A DNA stretch of 64,000 bases from Melampsora larici-populina 98AG31. Its lineage: Eukaryota > Basidiomycota > Pucciniomycetes > Pucciniales > Melampsoraceae. A model generated the notes under the pieces. That model saw nothing but the letters and a program-made list of their open reading frames with translations. It searched no databases and was not told where the DNA came from. Position numbers and translations under genes: made by a program. Where the stretch lies: NCBI RefSeq assembly GCF_000204055.1, contig NW_006768771.1:580296-644295 (forward strand), read 5' to 3'. Shown here piece after piece: positions 15,569 to 27,950 of the stretch. The stretch's first letter is position 1. The number at the start of each line of letters is the position of its first letter.

Positions 15569-16642
15569 GTCCAATTCTATTTTGTGGAAAATCTGACCGG
15601 TTGACGACCTCAGGCAAGTGGCGGTCGTGTAATGTTGCAAGGCTCGGAGCCAGCGCTCGATGGGAGATGTGTAATAAGTGGTGTGATTTACAGGGGGGAG
15701 ATGAAGGCGAATGAATAATTATGGGTTGCAAGTGCGAATCTCGAACAGAACGAAAACCTTCAAAAATACATCATCAAAAGCTCATACGCTGTTTTGCCTG
15801 CGTGTCAAAGAGAGTTTCACACTTGTCGAAAAACCCAGTTCAGGAAGACCTCACGTTTCGAAGAGGGCAAGTGACATTATCTGAAATATTTGATACAAAG
15901 TCTTTTGCGTTTTCTAGATAGCTGTAAACCGGTACAACAAAATTAATCATGTGAATGGGAGGTAGACTGCTCTCTCTCTGGTCGTGTTGCACAACTGCGG
16001 CGTATTGGCTACCCGATGGTCCACATCATTTCCGTTTGCTTGCAAATTTCTTGTGCTGAATTTCAAGCAGAATTCCTGCAGCCATTTGAGTTAACTTTCA
16101 CCGTGCCTACTTTGTTTTCAGACAATTTGTTGCCCTACAAGTGCAAATAACAACCTTACGGCAAGTTTAATCTGGTTGGTTTGAGAGGCATCTTTTGTCG
16201 AGTGATGATGTCATTCTGGGTGTCCCGGAGGTAAGCCGAACCAAGCTTCACCGCAGACCAGAAGAGACTACAGGGAGAGCTGAGATAGCTCTGTGTTTTT
16301 CATGGTTGTCCTCATCCTTATGAACTGAGACTTGAAGCCTTTGACCCTTGACGTACCAGCAGCCCTTCCTGATATGTACTGACTGGACGGCTGAATGCCC
16401 GAGTCCCTAACATCGCGCCTTTTCACTTGAAATGCCGTAAATGGATGGTACTTACGGATTGATGAAGGTCCAGAGAGGAATATCCCATCTTGTTTTCTTT
16501 GTTGTACTGGAGGAATCTCTAGAAAGAACTTGTATTTCGCAATTAGGGTAAGGGTAGACCCCATTTCTGCCTTTTGTGAAGTTTGTTGTCAATTTCTGTT
16601 TGAGTTTTGCAAAAGTTTAATTCTCAATCCAAGAAAAGAAAG
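15569..16642. other. Intergenic between divergent genes
   Basis: This is the shared upstream region of the secreted protein (minus) and the RMND1-like gene (plus). An open frame at 16268-16564 (-) has no recognisable motif. No repeat or RNA gene was noticed. Confidence 0.5.
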
Positions 16643-18302
16643 ATGTTGCGACTCAGCTGTCAAAAAGTTTTCGGCTTCAGCAAACAGCCAATCTCAACTT
16701 CCTTTTCATCAAATCATTTTCGATCTTTATCTTCTCAATCGATTTTTTTGAACTCGAAACATAAATCATCACTCGAACCTCCACCATCCAAAAAGCGTTC
16801 AAATTTGGCTCATGGGCCTCCCTCATTACTCAAACAGGCTCTTAAGCCAGCTCATGATATTAGATCAATACGAGACGTAGTCGGTGAAGTTGTAGCTTAC
16901 TCGACCGCTGAGGAGTATGATGTCCGTGCACTTCAGCATCGATTGGCTCGCGCTGGGTACTCACGCCCCATGTACAACATTCTGGGTGAAGCGATTTGGA
17001 TACCTGAATGGTCTCCTAGGCTTCTCGAGTCCGAAAACACCACGAATCAAGACGATACTAATGAGAAAAATTCACCAGAGCGACGCACAGGGGAAGTGTT
17101 TGTCTTTGAGTCTGGTTAGCTTTAATCCATTTCCTTCGTATCCGTCGTCTGAATGTAGGATCGATGATGATCAATTGACTCATTATCTGCTTGCTCCTGT
17201 TCTACTCAGGCAGTTTTGTAAGTTGGGGTCTAGGTGATGCAGAAGCGGTTGAATTTCTCGAGACGATCATTCGACCGACGGATGCTCAAGCTGCAGAGCG
17301 ACTTGAGCGTAACGCATCACGAGAAGTAGAACGTGAGACGATGGAATATCGTCGGTCTAGGACGGGACCGATTTTTGAAATCGTATCAGATCAGATTGTT
17401 ATTGGTCCAACTGAGACTGGCAACAATAGTCCCTCAACCACTCGAACTATCCTCACACCATTCCCTGTACCATCATCGAGGCCTTCATCCAATGAGATCA
17501 ATATACCAGACCATTCACTTCTACTCTCCAAATTGGCAGTCTCGTCTGCTCTCGCTCGCGCTTGTAGGCTCTCTCGGTATGAGACCCAATTGGACGAGTT
17601 TTTATCAAAAGTCGAACACGTTCCAATGATGTTAAAGACTGGGCACGATTCACCATTAGATAAACGTGAGATTATGGCACGGTATGGGGAATTACTTGAA
17701 TTAAGGCAAGGGCTTAGTTTGAAAGATGAGAACTTACTTGATCTTCCGGAATGGTTTTGGGAAGACACGGGAGCAGAAGAAAGTTAGTTAACACGATCAT
17801 AAAAATTTTGCGGTGCCCTTGAGAATTCTGACATTACAATGTTCATGTTTGAACGAATTACTGATATATTTCAATGTCTCTTCTGCGTGGCTGAATTTTC
17901 AATAACTTCAGAGCATTTCAAGAAGATCTTACGAGAATTTGATTTTGAAAGAAGGCTCAGAATATTGAATGATAAGCTTTCAATGGGTATTGAACTTCAA
18001 GGACGATTATTCGAATTCAGTAACTCTGTACGTATCTAAATACTACTCATCATCAATTTCGCTAATTCAACTCATCAATTGCACGAACAGAAATATTCTC
18101 ATCGGCTTGAGTGGATCATCATCATCCTTATTGTAAGTAATACTTTTCGAGGCTTGAGATCACGCACAAAGCTTTTTTCGGCTCACAGCTTGATTGTATG
18201 TCTAATCAGGCATTTGAGGTTGGACACGCCATGTACGTTGCCGATCATCGTCGACATCCTGAGCCATCCTCAGAGCCAGCTCTTCCTCCGACTCAGTCTT
18301 AG
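16643..18302 (+). CDS. RMND1/DUF155-family mitochondrial inner-membrane protein
   Basis: Relatives are human RMND1 and yeast YDR282C/Mrx10, which help anchor or stabilise mitochondrial ribosomes; yeast Rmd1 and Rmd8 are in the same family. Exons: 16643-17114, 17210-17782, 17912-18027, 18091-18132 and 18210-18302. The start MLRLSCQKVFGFSKQP is basic, hydroxylated and free of acids, fitting a mitochondrial presequence. The domain core has VGEVVAYSTAEEYDV, then EVFVFESG joined across intron 1 to GSFVSWGLGDAEAVEFL, the family signature for the 'V.F.WG....E...FL' strand-helix. Next come LSSALARACRLSRYE-like helices, EWFWEDTG and LRILNDKLSMGIEL. A C-terminal transmembrane segment HRLEWIIIILIAFEVGHAMY follows, as usual for the family. 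It looks intact. Assignment to mitochondria is inferred from the N-terminus. Confidence 0.88.
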
Positions 18303-20306
18303 TGAAAATTCAAACAAGATGTAGCTCCTCGTCCCAGTCTTCTGCAAGCCAAAACAAGATACCTTCTCTCAAAATCACAGAATCTTCGTAAATCAAGTGC
18401 ATATACCAACTTCGACATGCTCATCCGCAATAGTCATGAATTTGATTTTCTTATCCCAGCTCTTGAATTTTGATGTATCGCTTAATTGTAAACTATATAC
18501 CCAGTCTGCAACTCCTTTGCAAGTCTTAATGTTTGTAATCTTTTGCTCATGCCATGAAGTGAGGAGTAATGCTACTAGGCTTGAGTGATATACTATGATT
18601 GCCCGATTTCTCGGCAGAGCAGGTTAGATACTAGAGTTTTATGTATTCTTTGTTGACACACAATCAGCCTGTGAAAGTTTTGCCGATATGTATGGGTGTT
18701 AAATGCTTAGGCACAACTGGGCACAACTGTTTGTTTTTGACTGAATACTAGACACTATGCGCGCATGCACGCAACAGGAGAACAATTTACAACTTCAATT
18801 GATTGTTTCCAAGTTACCTCTTACTACAAAATCAAATACAAAAACCCACTTGTATAGGTTAAAACATATCATGTTTAACCACACTTTGCTATCAAAAGCT
18901 TCCCATATTGTCACCACCAACTCATATTCACTCCCCTATACATATGGAGGTTAATCAATTCCAGGTTAAATATCATGAGTACAATAAAATCCCCTATTTG
19001 ACCATTATAAAAACCCTTATAAGCAGAAGAAGTTAATCTATTCCTGGTGACCCTTAATCAAGTGAACAAGACACAGAAAGCATTGATACCCCGCCTCCAG
19101 ATTTGTAAAGGAAGATTCCACTTCAACCCCCTTGACTATCAAATGTTTTAGTGCCTCAGTAGTGTAAGGTTCCCGCGATGCAGAGTTGACAGAACATACA
19201 AAAGTGTCTCACTAATAAACTGAAAAACAATTGACAGTTAGATAGGTTTATTCTTGCAGTCTACAAATCAAGCGATGCATGGGTTTGTTGTTTAACAGGA
19301 ATTGAGTTGATACAAATAAGAAAAATGGGCAAATATATTGGCGAAATAGTGACAGGGATAGGAGGAGGGTTGTCCAATCGAAGTGGAGACCAAAAAAACC
19401 AACAAAGCATAGGCCATTTTATAGCCTACTGACTAAGCATATGTGGTAAAAATGGCGGGTGACCAGTGTTATAAAAGCACAACTTCCGATCTACAAAGAA
19501 ACAAAAAGACAAAAGACAACAACAATTGGTGGTTCAATGAGAATGAGAAATCAAACAAACAGATCCCAAACACAATTAGGTGGACACTTGAATCAACAAA
19601 CATGAAAGGCCAATGAACATGTGGTAGTGATTGGCTCAGCGGGGGGAGGCTAATTGGTTGACCATATGGACCAAGAGACCAAAAAACTAATACTTCATTG
19701 GGCAAAACACACGGACAATCGATTGAATTGAGTTACTTTTCAACTACAAGTAAGGAAAATTCAAAGATATGTAGGAGTAATCAGAGGAAGGAAAGAAGCT
19801 ATGTGGTGCCAAATGCAGTAATAAACAACATTTGCTTTTCAAAAAGCAAGAAAACTGCTTGCTTCAAAAGGTGTGAGTCAACAAAAAACAAAGTGAAATT
19901 GGAAGAAGATGTGGAAACAAAAAGTACATATAAGAGAAACAAACTGAACAACGAAATCCAAATACTCGGACCGAGCAACAGATAACCAAACTCGAGTGAT
20001 GCAAGTAGCTTGCAACATTTTGTTATTTAGATTCTATGAAGGATAGATATGATGTGTCATGTAAGGTAGGACTGATGGGTCCTTACTTGTACCACAAATT
20101 CAAGTTTGAAGTCATCAATTCCTGCCTGAGATCCAACATGTCGTCTTAGTCATAAGCAGCAAGATCTCTACAGTAACTGTTGTACATGGTATGCTTGTCA
20201 TAACATGCCCAAAGTCCGATGACCTGGGAGGTATGAATTTTGAAGATTTTCTTTGATGTGGGGTCCATTCTCTACGCTCTTTAAATGCAAGCTCTTATAT
20301 TATAGC
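18303..20306. other. Intergenic, no gene recognised
   Basis: About 2 kb of AT-rich sequence. Open frames at 19469-19705 (-) and 19698-19985 (+) show no conserved motif and biased composition. I see no tRNA or strong inverted repeat here. Confidence 0.5.
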
Positions 20307-20660
20307 CATGTTCAAACCTAACCCGGTTTCCAAAAAAACCACTACACCCAGTTGCTTTTTTGGTGGTAACTTTGTGTATCAAGTTGACATTTCAGCGGTA
20401 CACAAACATGAACACCCAACCTAAAAACCCATGGACAAAACCCTTGACAACCCAATTTCTTGGGGAGTTTTGTCCATTGGTTTTCTGCTTCCCCGTTGGC
20501 CAAAACCAAACAACACTCGGGCTATCATGGGTTTTGTCCATGAGTTTTTAGGTTGGATGTTCAGGTTTGTGTACCACTATTGACCACCCTTGACAGCTCC
20601 CAGCCAGAAAGGCAAGCTGGTGTACCAGGTTTTTTGGAAACCTGGTTGGGTTTGAACATG
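20307..20660. mobile_element. Foldback element, near-full-length inverted repeat
   Basis: The outer arms are CATGTTCAAACCTAACCCGG (20307) and the reverse complement of CCTGGTTGGGTTTGAACATG (ending 20660). Inner arms also pair: GGTACACAAACATGAACACC (about 20398) with GGATGTTCAGGTTTGTGTACC (about 20556), and the adjacent AACCTAAAAACCCATGGACA with its partner near 20530. Most of the 354 bp could fold into one long stem. It has no coding capacity. Confidence 0.75.
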
Positions 20661-20688
20661 TCTTATCACAGCCCCCATGGGCGCTAGG

Positions 20689-21079
20689 TCAGGTTGTGGG
20701 CGCAGCGCAAAAAACACCCCTTTGGCGCGCCTAGGCATCAAAAATTTGACAAAATGAGGTTCGGCGCGCCTTTTCAAGAATTACACCAAATCGTAGGAGT
20801 TCTATGTCCTGTCACCAATATTGGCGGCTTGGACACTCGCTGTGAGCTTTGATGTCAGCTTTTCTTAGCTTTTCTCACCTTAAAAAGGCAATTTTGCGGT
20901 AGTAGACAGCTCTAGCAAAGCAAACATAGAATATATAACAATACAAAAATGACATTTTGGCTTTCAGCGTTTTTTTTGAAAGAAAACGTGTCCGGCGCTC
21001 CAAGTGGCACCTAGGCGCGAACAAACCAAGAAATGCACCTCGGCGCGCCTACAAAAATACAAGTGCGCCCACAACCTGA
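20689..21079. mobile_element. hAT-like MITE with 8-bp target duplication GCGCTAGG
   Basis: Terminal inverted repeats TCAGGTTGTGGGCGCA are perfect over 16 bp at both ends. The element is flanked by identical GCGCTAGG copies at 20681-20688 and 21080-21087. An 8-bp duplication fits hAT (or P/other 8-bp) insertion. The 391-bp interior is rich in GGCGCGCC-type motifs and has no transposase. Confidence 0.8.
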
Positions 21080-21087
21080 GCGCTAGG

Positions 21088-23115
21088 AGATGGCTTCTAG
21101 ATAGAAGAATAGTTACAGGTGCATAGTGTGTAGCCTCAGCTTACAATGTGTAACTTGTCACATCACGCTTGGCACTGCTGTGCTCTTTACCTTCTCTGAG
21201 AAGCGTAATTTTCTCTTTACCTTTCTATGAGGATGTTCTTTACCTTTTCATTTATAAAGACTAATGGTTGATCTTGAACTTCGATTCGTCCCTCCTTATT
21301 TTTCTCCTTCATTCTAAATTTACTTGAGATTATTTTTCCTAAAAAGTTCCCTCTTCTTGGTTTTTTATATTTTCATCTTGAATCCTATATAAGATTCAAT
21401 CAATTGTCCCACCCTCCTCTCCCTTGTTATATCCTAATTAGGCTCCCCATAGCAGACCTTTTAATGACTTGGAGTTGTTGCTCATGTATTCCCCTAATTT
21501 CTATCCTGTTATAGTTCCTAGGGTCTATTATTTGCAACTAGGGCTCAATGCTCTGTTTTTGGCTAAAACTTCCACATAGTAAGTTTAGCTCAAATCACCT
21601 ATGAGCACCCAAAACTATTCTGCTACTATTCACTGGAAGTCCAGAGACTACTGTGACTTCAAAAGAATTTCAGAATTATTTGGGAATGATTTCAACATAA
21701 TATCACTGTGGGGGTCATGTGCCTGCCATACCTCCAGGAGTGCAATGACATTGTATGTCATCAGAAATCATCACAAATCTGTACACATCTGCTCCTGCAT
21801 TTGGACATCAAGAACATATAGTCTATCAACCTCTATTGTGTAAATTGACCAAGTTATTTCTCATCCATACTTGCTGGTTTTGAAGGTAGTACATCTGATC
21901 CTGATGTACTGTATTCTGCACAACACCACAGCACCTTTGTTATACCAGAGGGTGAGTCTTTCTTTTTTCATCCTATAAATATATTATTAATTATCCTTTT
22001 TTGTTCTAGGATGCTTCTATCTTGGTGATGCTTCCTACACCAATGGTAATGGAATTCTAACCCCATACCATGGCTTTTGCTACCACATCCAACAGTGGGC
22101 GTGATTTTGAACCACACAACAAAACTATGAAGAGTTGTTCAGATATAAGCACTTTTTACCTCAAAAAATCATTAAATGAGACTTTGGTGTCTGGAATATT
22201 TGATGTGTGATTCTAGTCTTAATGCAAAGATTTCCAATTCTTCAACAACACAGCTTTGTTGCGGCACTTGCTATGCTTCACCACCTCATCATTTGAGGTG
22301 GTGAAGATTAGTTCTTTGAAGAATTTGATGAAGAACAATCCAATCAAGATGACTGTGGGTAGTAAGATATAGGCCAATGAAAGCATACCTCTCATTGGAG
22401 ATTTTGGTGAATTAGGGAAGGTAAACTTTGGAAAGAAGGCAATCAAAAAGAAACCTAGTGACTCTACCTTCTAGATATTGTGTTATTTTTTTACACTCCT
22501 AAAAACCTAGCTTGTACAAGCTCTATCTACTCTCATTAATGTCTCCATTTTCAATAAAATGTATTTATTTATTTTTGAAAAAAAAATGTTGCTGGCAGCA
22601 CTGCAAAGGGAAGGTTTTGCTCTTGGCTTCTATTTTTGACTGAGTAATTCCCTAAGTTGACCTTAAAGCTACCAAGATTTAGCCTGCTAGGATTAAGTTG
22701 TGCTTTGTAGTCTACAACTAGCAGCGCTGTGAGCCAGGATTGGTCAAGCTCAAGACAATTTTGTGCCTATGTTAAGAAATGACTGAGGTGCTGCAAATGC
22801 TAGATGACATTGCAATAAGGAGCTGAACTCATTACCAATTTCACAGAACTCATATTTGATCTGAATATTGTAAGCAGACTCTTCTGGATTCTTTCAAATC
22901 CAACATACTGAAAATATCATCCTTTTATGTTTATTTTATTTCTCACTAGGCAAATAAAAGTATTGTTAAAAAGATGAATTTCAATTTTTACTCTGATTTC
23001 ATCCATCACAACTTATTTAACATGATTGATAGCACATACATAACAATTATTACTTCCATAGAAAAAAAGAAAAGTTACATTTTCTTTGAATCTTCTACAT
23101 ACAAGACCTAAAAAC
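21088..23115. other. Repeat-rich intergenic DNA, no intact gene
   Basis: A plus-strand frame at 21601-21843 (STIHWKSRDYCDFKRISELF region) hints at a decayed mobile-element protein, but I cannot name it. A poly-A-like run near 22575 follows ATTTATTTATTTTTG and may be the tail of a retroposon. Nothing else is supported. Confidence 0.4.
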
Positions 23116-23409
23116 ATTTATGGCGTTCAAACATGTGCAAGAAATTTGCAAAACCAATGTGCAAGATCCGTGCAAGATCCGTGCAAGAAATCTTGCACGG
23201 ATCTTGCTTAATTAATTTTTTCACAACCCCCTGCTGTATGTATCTCATCAAGGGCAAACTGAGTCCTCGAAGCGGGGAAGCCTAGGTTCACACATAAATT
23301 TCTTAAGTCTGCAAGTTTTGTGGAAGTTCTATGCAAGATGTTTAAAAGAACTTGCACAGAACTTTCTCGCAACTTGCAAATTTCTCGCGCATGTTTGAAC
23401 GCCATAAAT
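23116..23409. mobile_element. MITE-like element, GTGCAAGA family, copy 2 (complete)
   Basis: The terminal inverted repeats are perfect for 20 bp (ATTTATGGCGTTCAAACATG) and continue imperfectly to about 36 bp (GTGCAAGAAATTTGCAA against GCGCGAGAAATTTGCAA). Inside, GTGCAAGATCC units are tandemly repeated and then appear inverted. The length is 294 bp, and no duplication of the target was seen with certainty. Confidence 0.8.
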
Positions 23410-23936
23410 ATACTGATATTTTTTGAGTCTGAATTATAATTTGTGTTGTACTTGTCATTTTTGATTAAAAATCCATGATAGTTCAATATGGTTGACTAAT
23501 ATTGATGTCATCCTTGATTTCTTTCTACAATAGGTGAGCCATATCACGTACACCACCACAACACCACAGAGTATTGGGTACAATTGCAAGTCATGAGCAA
23601 AATTGAAGACAAGTATCAGGAAAAGCAGAAGCTTTAACAAGGGAAAGAGAATGACTTGGTGTTTGACAAGAAGAGATTAAAGTGATGCACCCACCAAACC
23701 TCAGCAATGAATGAGAGATGTCTATGATGCAGCACCACAAACACACATGAGCAGTGGACAAACAATTGCTTGATTTAGCTGAACATGACCTAGCATCAGG
23801 GCTTGTGCAAACATTGAATATGTGCTGAAATCAATTTCAGCTTACGTTCATATCTCGACAAAAATGTGGTAGCAAGGTGATTCAGATGATTGACCACATC
23901 TTTGACCTTGTCAAAGTCAATTATATTGAATTGGCC

Positions 23937-24014
23937 AACTTAACTAGGTTCACCCGGCGTACACCCTTGTTGTATTCTTTTGGTACACCTCAAAGGTGAA
24001 CTTAGTTAAGTTGG
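23937..24014. repeat. Solo palindromic end related to CTTAACTAAG elements
   Basis: Arms AACTTAACTAGGTTCACC and GGTGAACTTAGTTAAGTT enclose about 45 bp. The outer decamer CTTAACTA(A/G)G is the same as at the ends of the large element at 24810 and the MITE at 44247. It may be a very short internally deleted derivative. Confidence 0.55.
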
Positions 24015-24090
24015 TCAAATTGGCAAAAGTACAAGTGGGCTGTCACAACATGAAATGGAAAAAAATTCAAGTGACCACCCAGAATGTTAA

Positions 24091-24390
24091 GGGCCCGTTT
24101 GGCTGGAAACCAAATACGGTTTTTGGCCAAATACTCCACCAAAGCCAAATACGGTTTTTGATCAAAAAATCTTCAATTTTGAAAATCAGCCCTGAGGCTG
24201 TTTTTGAGACCAAAAAGAGTTTTTGGGCTCATTTGCCCCTCCATTTCAACTTTTCGTTGACCGATGTGGTTGACTGTTTGGCAAACAAAAAAGCCGAATT
24301 TTGAGTTTTTCAATCTGCCCCTTTTTCAAGGGGCAGATCGAAAAAACGTTTTTGTGTAACATTTTTTTCAAAATCCAGCAGAACGGGCCC
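24091..24390. mobile_element. PIF/Harbinger-like MITE with TAA target duplication
   Basis: The left end GGGCCCGTTTGGCTGG and the right end CCAGCAGAACGGGCCC are inverted repeats. TAA flanks both sides (24088-24090 and 24391-24393). A 3-bp TWA duplication plus a GGGCCCGTTTGG terminus is the pattern of Tourist-like MITEs of the PIF/Harbinger superfamily. Length 300 bp, non-coding. Confidence 0.75.
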
Positions 24391-24589
24391 TAAGCCACAT
24401 ACAAATTGTGTGGGATCAAGAACAAGTACAGAGTGATTCTGCATCTGGGTGGTCAGGGTTTCAAGCATAAGGCTGGATTTAGTATACTTGATTTCATAAA
24501 GCTTGACACAGATTTGGCAGGACCCCAGAAAGCTCCTATGGAACCATCCAATGAAAAGGGTATCAAATGGGGGTCAAGATTTTGGCTAT

Positions 24590-24809
24590 GTTAGAGCATC
24601 ACCACCGGAGTGTGTAAAATACCAAATACAGGCTGTACACACGTCTCATGGGAAAATATTTGAGCCATCAGACCATGGAAACAGCCTGTATGGGTTACAC
24701 AACATCCAAATCTTGACCCAGAGAGTGCACATCTGGACGGCGTACAAAAAGCCAAATATCACCAAAATCTGAAATATTGTCTAATCTACCCTGTCATATT
24801 GGATGAGAC
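24590..24809. mobile_element. Left part of an older MITE split by the 6.77-kb transposon
   Basis: It begins GTTAGAGCATCACCACCGG and contains AGTGTGTAAAATACC and CAGCCTGTATGGG. The reverse complement of 31576-31745 begins AAGAACATCACCACCGCTGG and contains GTGTGTAAAAAAGTACC and CAGCCTGTATGCC. The two parts therefore look like the two arms of one inverted-repeat element of about 390 bp, interrupted between 24809 and 31576. Confidence 0.6.
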
Positions 24810-25436
24810 TGAGCTTAACTAAGCCCCTTGCGCGGCCGCGTCCGCACCCTTGCAGAGGGGCTTACGGCGGACTCACAATTTTTGGCGGACGACCTCCAGA
24901 TTTTAAGTACCCTTATGTAGTTTTTTCAACTTTTCTTCTTCACCACATTGTAGAATATCTCATCCTTCTCACATGTTGTTCTCCATGAGAAGGTACACAT
25001 CCTCATACCACAAACATCTTCTTTTGTGAGAATCATTGTTTTGAAAACAGTGATGCAAGTCTGAGCAGTTGTGTAACTGACTGTTTTGGCCTAAAAGGCC
25101 AAAAGTCTTTCTTTTTTTGTAAACTGCCAATTTCATGTCCCAAACCTCTAGGGTTTTTTCCTTGGTAGAAACAGAAAAGCACCTTGATAGTTTAGCTATC
25201 CCTTCCTAGTGACACCCAAATGGAACTTGGAACTGTTCAAAAAATGTGTCTTTGACACCAAAATGGAACTTGGAACTACACTTTACGTAGAAAAATAAAT
25301 GAAATGAAAAGGAAAGTTGACATCAAAATATACAAAGCTTGCCCAGGGGGTGACTTGTTGAAGTTCAAAAGAGCTCTTGCAAAGATCTCATACTCTGCCG
25401 TGTTCAATCACCTAAAAATAATTTCAAGATAATCAG

Positions 25437-27950
25437 TTGATAATGACAAAAAGAATAAGATCAGATTCTTTAATAACGACAAGAGAAACAGCGGAAACTG
25501 AACGTACCATGATTCAAGAGCAACCTTTCATTGAAGCCTATGCAGTTGATGTCTACGGAGTTTTGAAGACTAGGAATATCACTATCAAAGAGCTGATTTG
25601 TGCTCTTTTATCTTTGGAATGCTCTGCCCTCAAGACCGCTCGACAATTTTGGGGAACGAGTCAAGGTTTTAATTCCACATTGCAAATACTGAGTGCAATC
25701 AAAAATCTGACAAAAGATAATGAAGAAGGACAGGCTTAATGGAGCCGGTTCATTTTGACCAAGGTGAATCAAATCTACATATCCAATCAAAGTAATGTGT
25801 ATATTGATTCTCTTTGAGATTTTTATGGTTTATAGGCCCAGGAACCAATTAAAAACAAAATTTGGGCAAAAGATTGAGAGTTTTACAGCTCTCAAAAGAT
25901 TACTCCTGTTTTTTCCAAACTCGAGGAGCTAGGCAAACGCAAAGATGGTATGAGGAAATCAATGCCTTTCACGTGGAATCTGATATATCATCAAATAAGT
26001 GCAAGGACAAACAACATTGAAGAGCTTGTCAGGGGTGTGGCTCATGACAATACCACTCTCGAAGATGAAGACACACTGCAATTTATTGACATGCCTGAAT
26101 CAGATGACATGTTCGCCAAAACTTTATCTCAGGAAGACGCCCAAAATAATGAGGGAATGGAGTATGTTCCTGAAGAGAAACACCTGGCACAAAAAAACCA
26201 GGCCGGACAGGTTGGGTTTCCATCTTATCCCTGTTTACTTTTTGTAACCGGAGTGCTGACAACAATTTGCATATTCAGGTGGCAACCACGATTTGTGCAA
26301 TTATATTGTTTCTATCAAATTCACGTGATAATGGCCTTCAATTACATAATGCTTTGACTTTCCTGGCAACTGGTGTATCATCCAGAGTGTTTAAATATTT
26401 GCATACCCTTGGTCTCACCAGTAGTCGTGATACTTCTGTTAGAGCAATGCAACATCTATGCACCTCAAGAGAGGCTGCTCTTTGAGCAATTATGGCAAAA
26501 ACATATAGTATAAGCCCAAATGTGTGCATGGATAACTTTGATATCCTACAAAGGGTTCAAACCACTAAGATCAAGGCTATGTCTCATCTCTTCCACAGAA
26601 CTTGGGGGTACATACAATTTCTACCCGACTATCTAAAGAAAGCACTATGTAATGGTAGTGCAACGGATCACCTTCACAACTACCACCAAGCCATGGAAGT
26701 TGCTCAGCAACATCCTCTCCCTTTCGAACTGTTCCACACAAATTTGGATGATCTAGCCCACTGGAAAGCAACTTTAAAAAGCCAACTGGCTACTTTAATG
26801 TACAAATACATGATCGAGCCAGGTCAAGGACCTTCAATTGGAATTTCAAAATCCCCGCCTGCAATTGATCCAATACCTGAGGTTGATCAACATCTATTCT
26901 TGATGAGTTTGATGGATGCTCCGGATAACTCAGCCATTGGGGTTGCTCAAGTCATTGATGGCATGGCAGCTCAGTGTGGCCTGACCCGTGAAGTGATGGC
27001 AAAGTGGCTTCAAATATAAAAGGGAGACCTAGGGACTTGTCAAAATATTGAGAGTCTTTGCAAGAAACGGACTCCAGCGGGAACGGCAGTTGGAGGGTTG
27101 ACAAGTGTCATGACCATCCCAGGTGTGGCTCATATAACATGGAATATGGCACAGGGTATCTTGTCCCACCATTGGGGCAATAGTGGAGATGCAAATGATA
27201 CCGGGGCTTGGCAAGTGTGGCAGTTGATTGGTGGTTCTTTGAAGAAAGATCCTTCAAACATGGATTTTGGGACTGTTTTAACAGCGGTGCACTCAATCCA
27301 TGCTGCTACTTTAGTTTCATGTCTAAGGTGATTTACGAGGTTCTTAATGCTCTACATAACTGATTCCAATCTGGTGTTGATGAAATACACTGGTGCAATC
27401 TTTACTACACCCTCAAAAAGGAGAACCATGTCAAGATATGAAAGTCAACCCAACCTTTCCAAGGGAGGGGTCGCTCAGGGGGTTATTGACAAGTGTTAAG
27501 ACAAGTTTTGTAGCCCAGAGGCTTGTCATATGGACTAAAAAAACAAATAAAGAATATAACTTGTCCCTTAGAATTTGAGACTTTGCGATGGTGGTTGAAG
27601 CTGACAGAGCTACAAGTGCGGGTGATGTTGGTCGACTAAAGTTTATTTGGAAGCAATGGGCACTTATGGCTCATGGTATGAATGGTCTACCACGTTATGC
27701 TCTACATTTGACTCTCTTCCTTGTCCTTATTGAAAAAGACTTACCACCAGCCTTGGCCAAAGTAGTCCTACATAGCTTGTTGATTCCCTCTGGCCAAAGG
27801 CCTGGTCATTTTGTTGGAAATGATCTGTGGCTTGAGCATCAAAACTATTGGCTCAAACATTTTTTTAACCAAAATGTTAGTTTCCAACTCATTTCCATCA
27901 TTAGGATTAGTTACTGATAAGTTTTGACAATTTCAGAGTAATGGAACCAA
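25437..27950 (+). pseudogene. DUF6589-domain protein gene, decayed (candidate transposase)
   Basis: Segments follow the order of the basidiomycete DUF6589 family. First is an N-terminal part (VYGVLKTRNITIKELICALL, 25437-25739). Next come NSRDNGLQLHNALTFLATGV and YLHTLGLTSSRDTSVRAM (26300-26482). Then CMDNFDILQRV, HRTWGYIQFLP, LMDAPDNSAIGVAQVIDGMA (26490-27018), GDLGT and TGAWQVWQLIGG (27020-27330). The C-terminal part is GDVGRLKFIWKQW, LIPSGQRPGHFVGNDLWLEH (27588-27890). In-frame breaks are visible: TGA after TSREAAL (about 26483), TAA after KWLQI (27017-27019), and several stops between 27330 and 27580. The gene is therefore broken. Conserved Asp in MDNFD and MDAPDN are candidates for an acidic catalytic site, but this is speculative. 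The family's function is not established to my knowledge. Confidence 0.75.
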
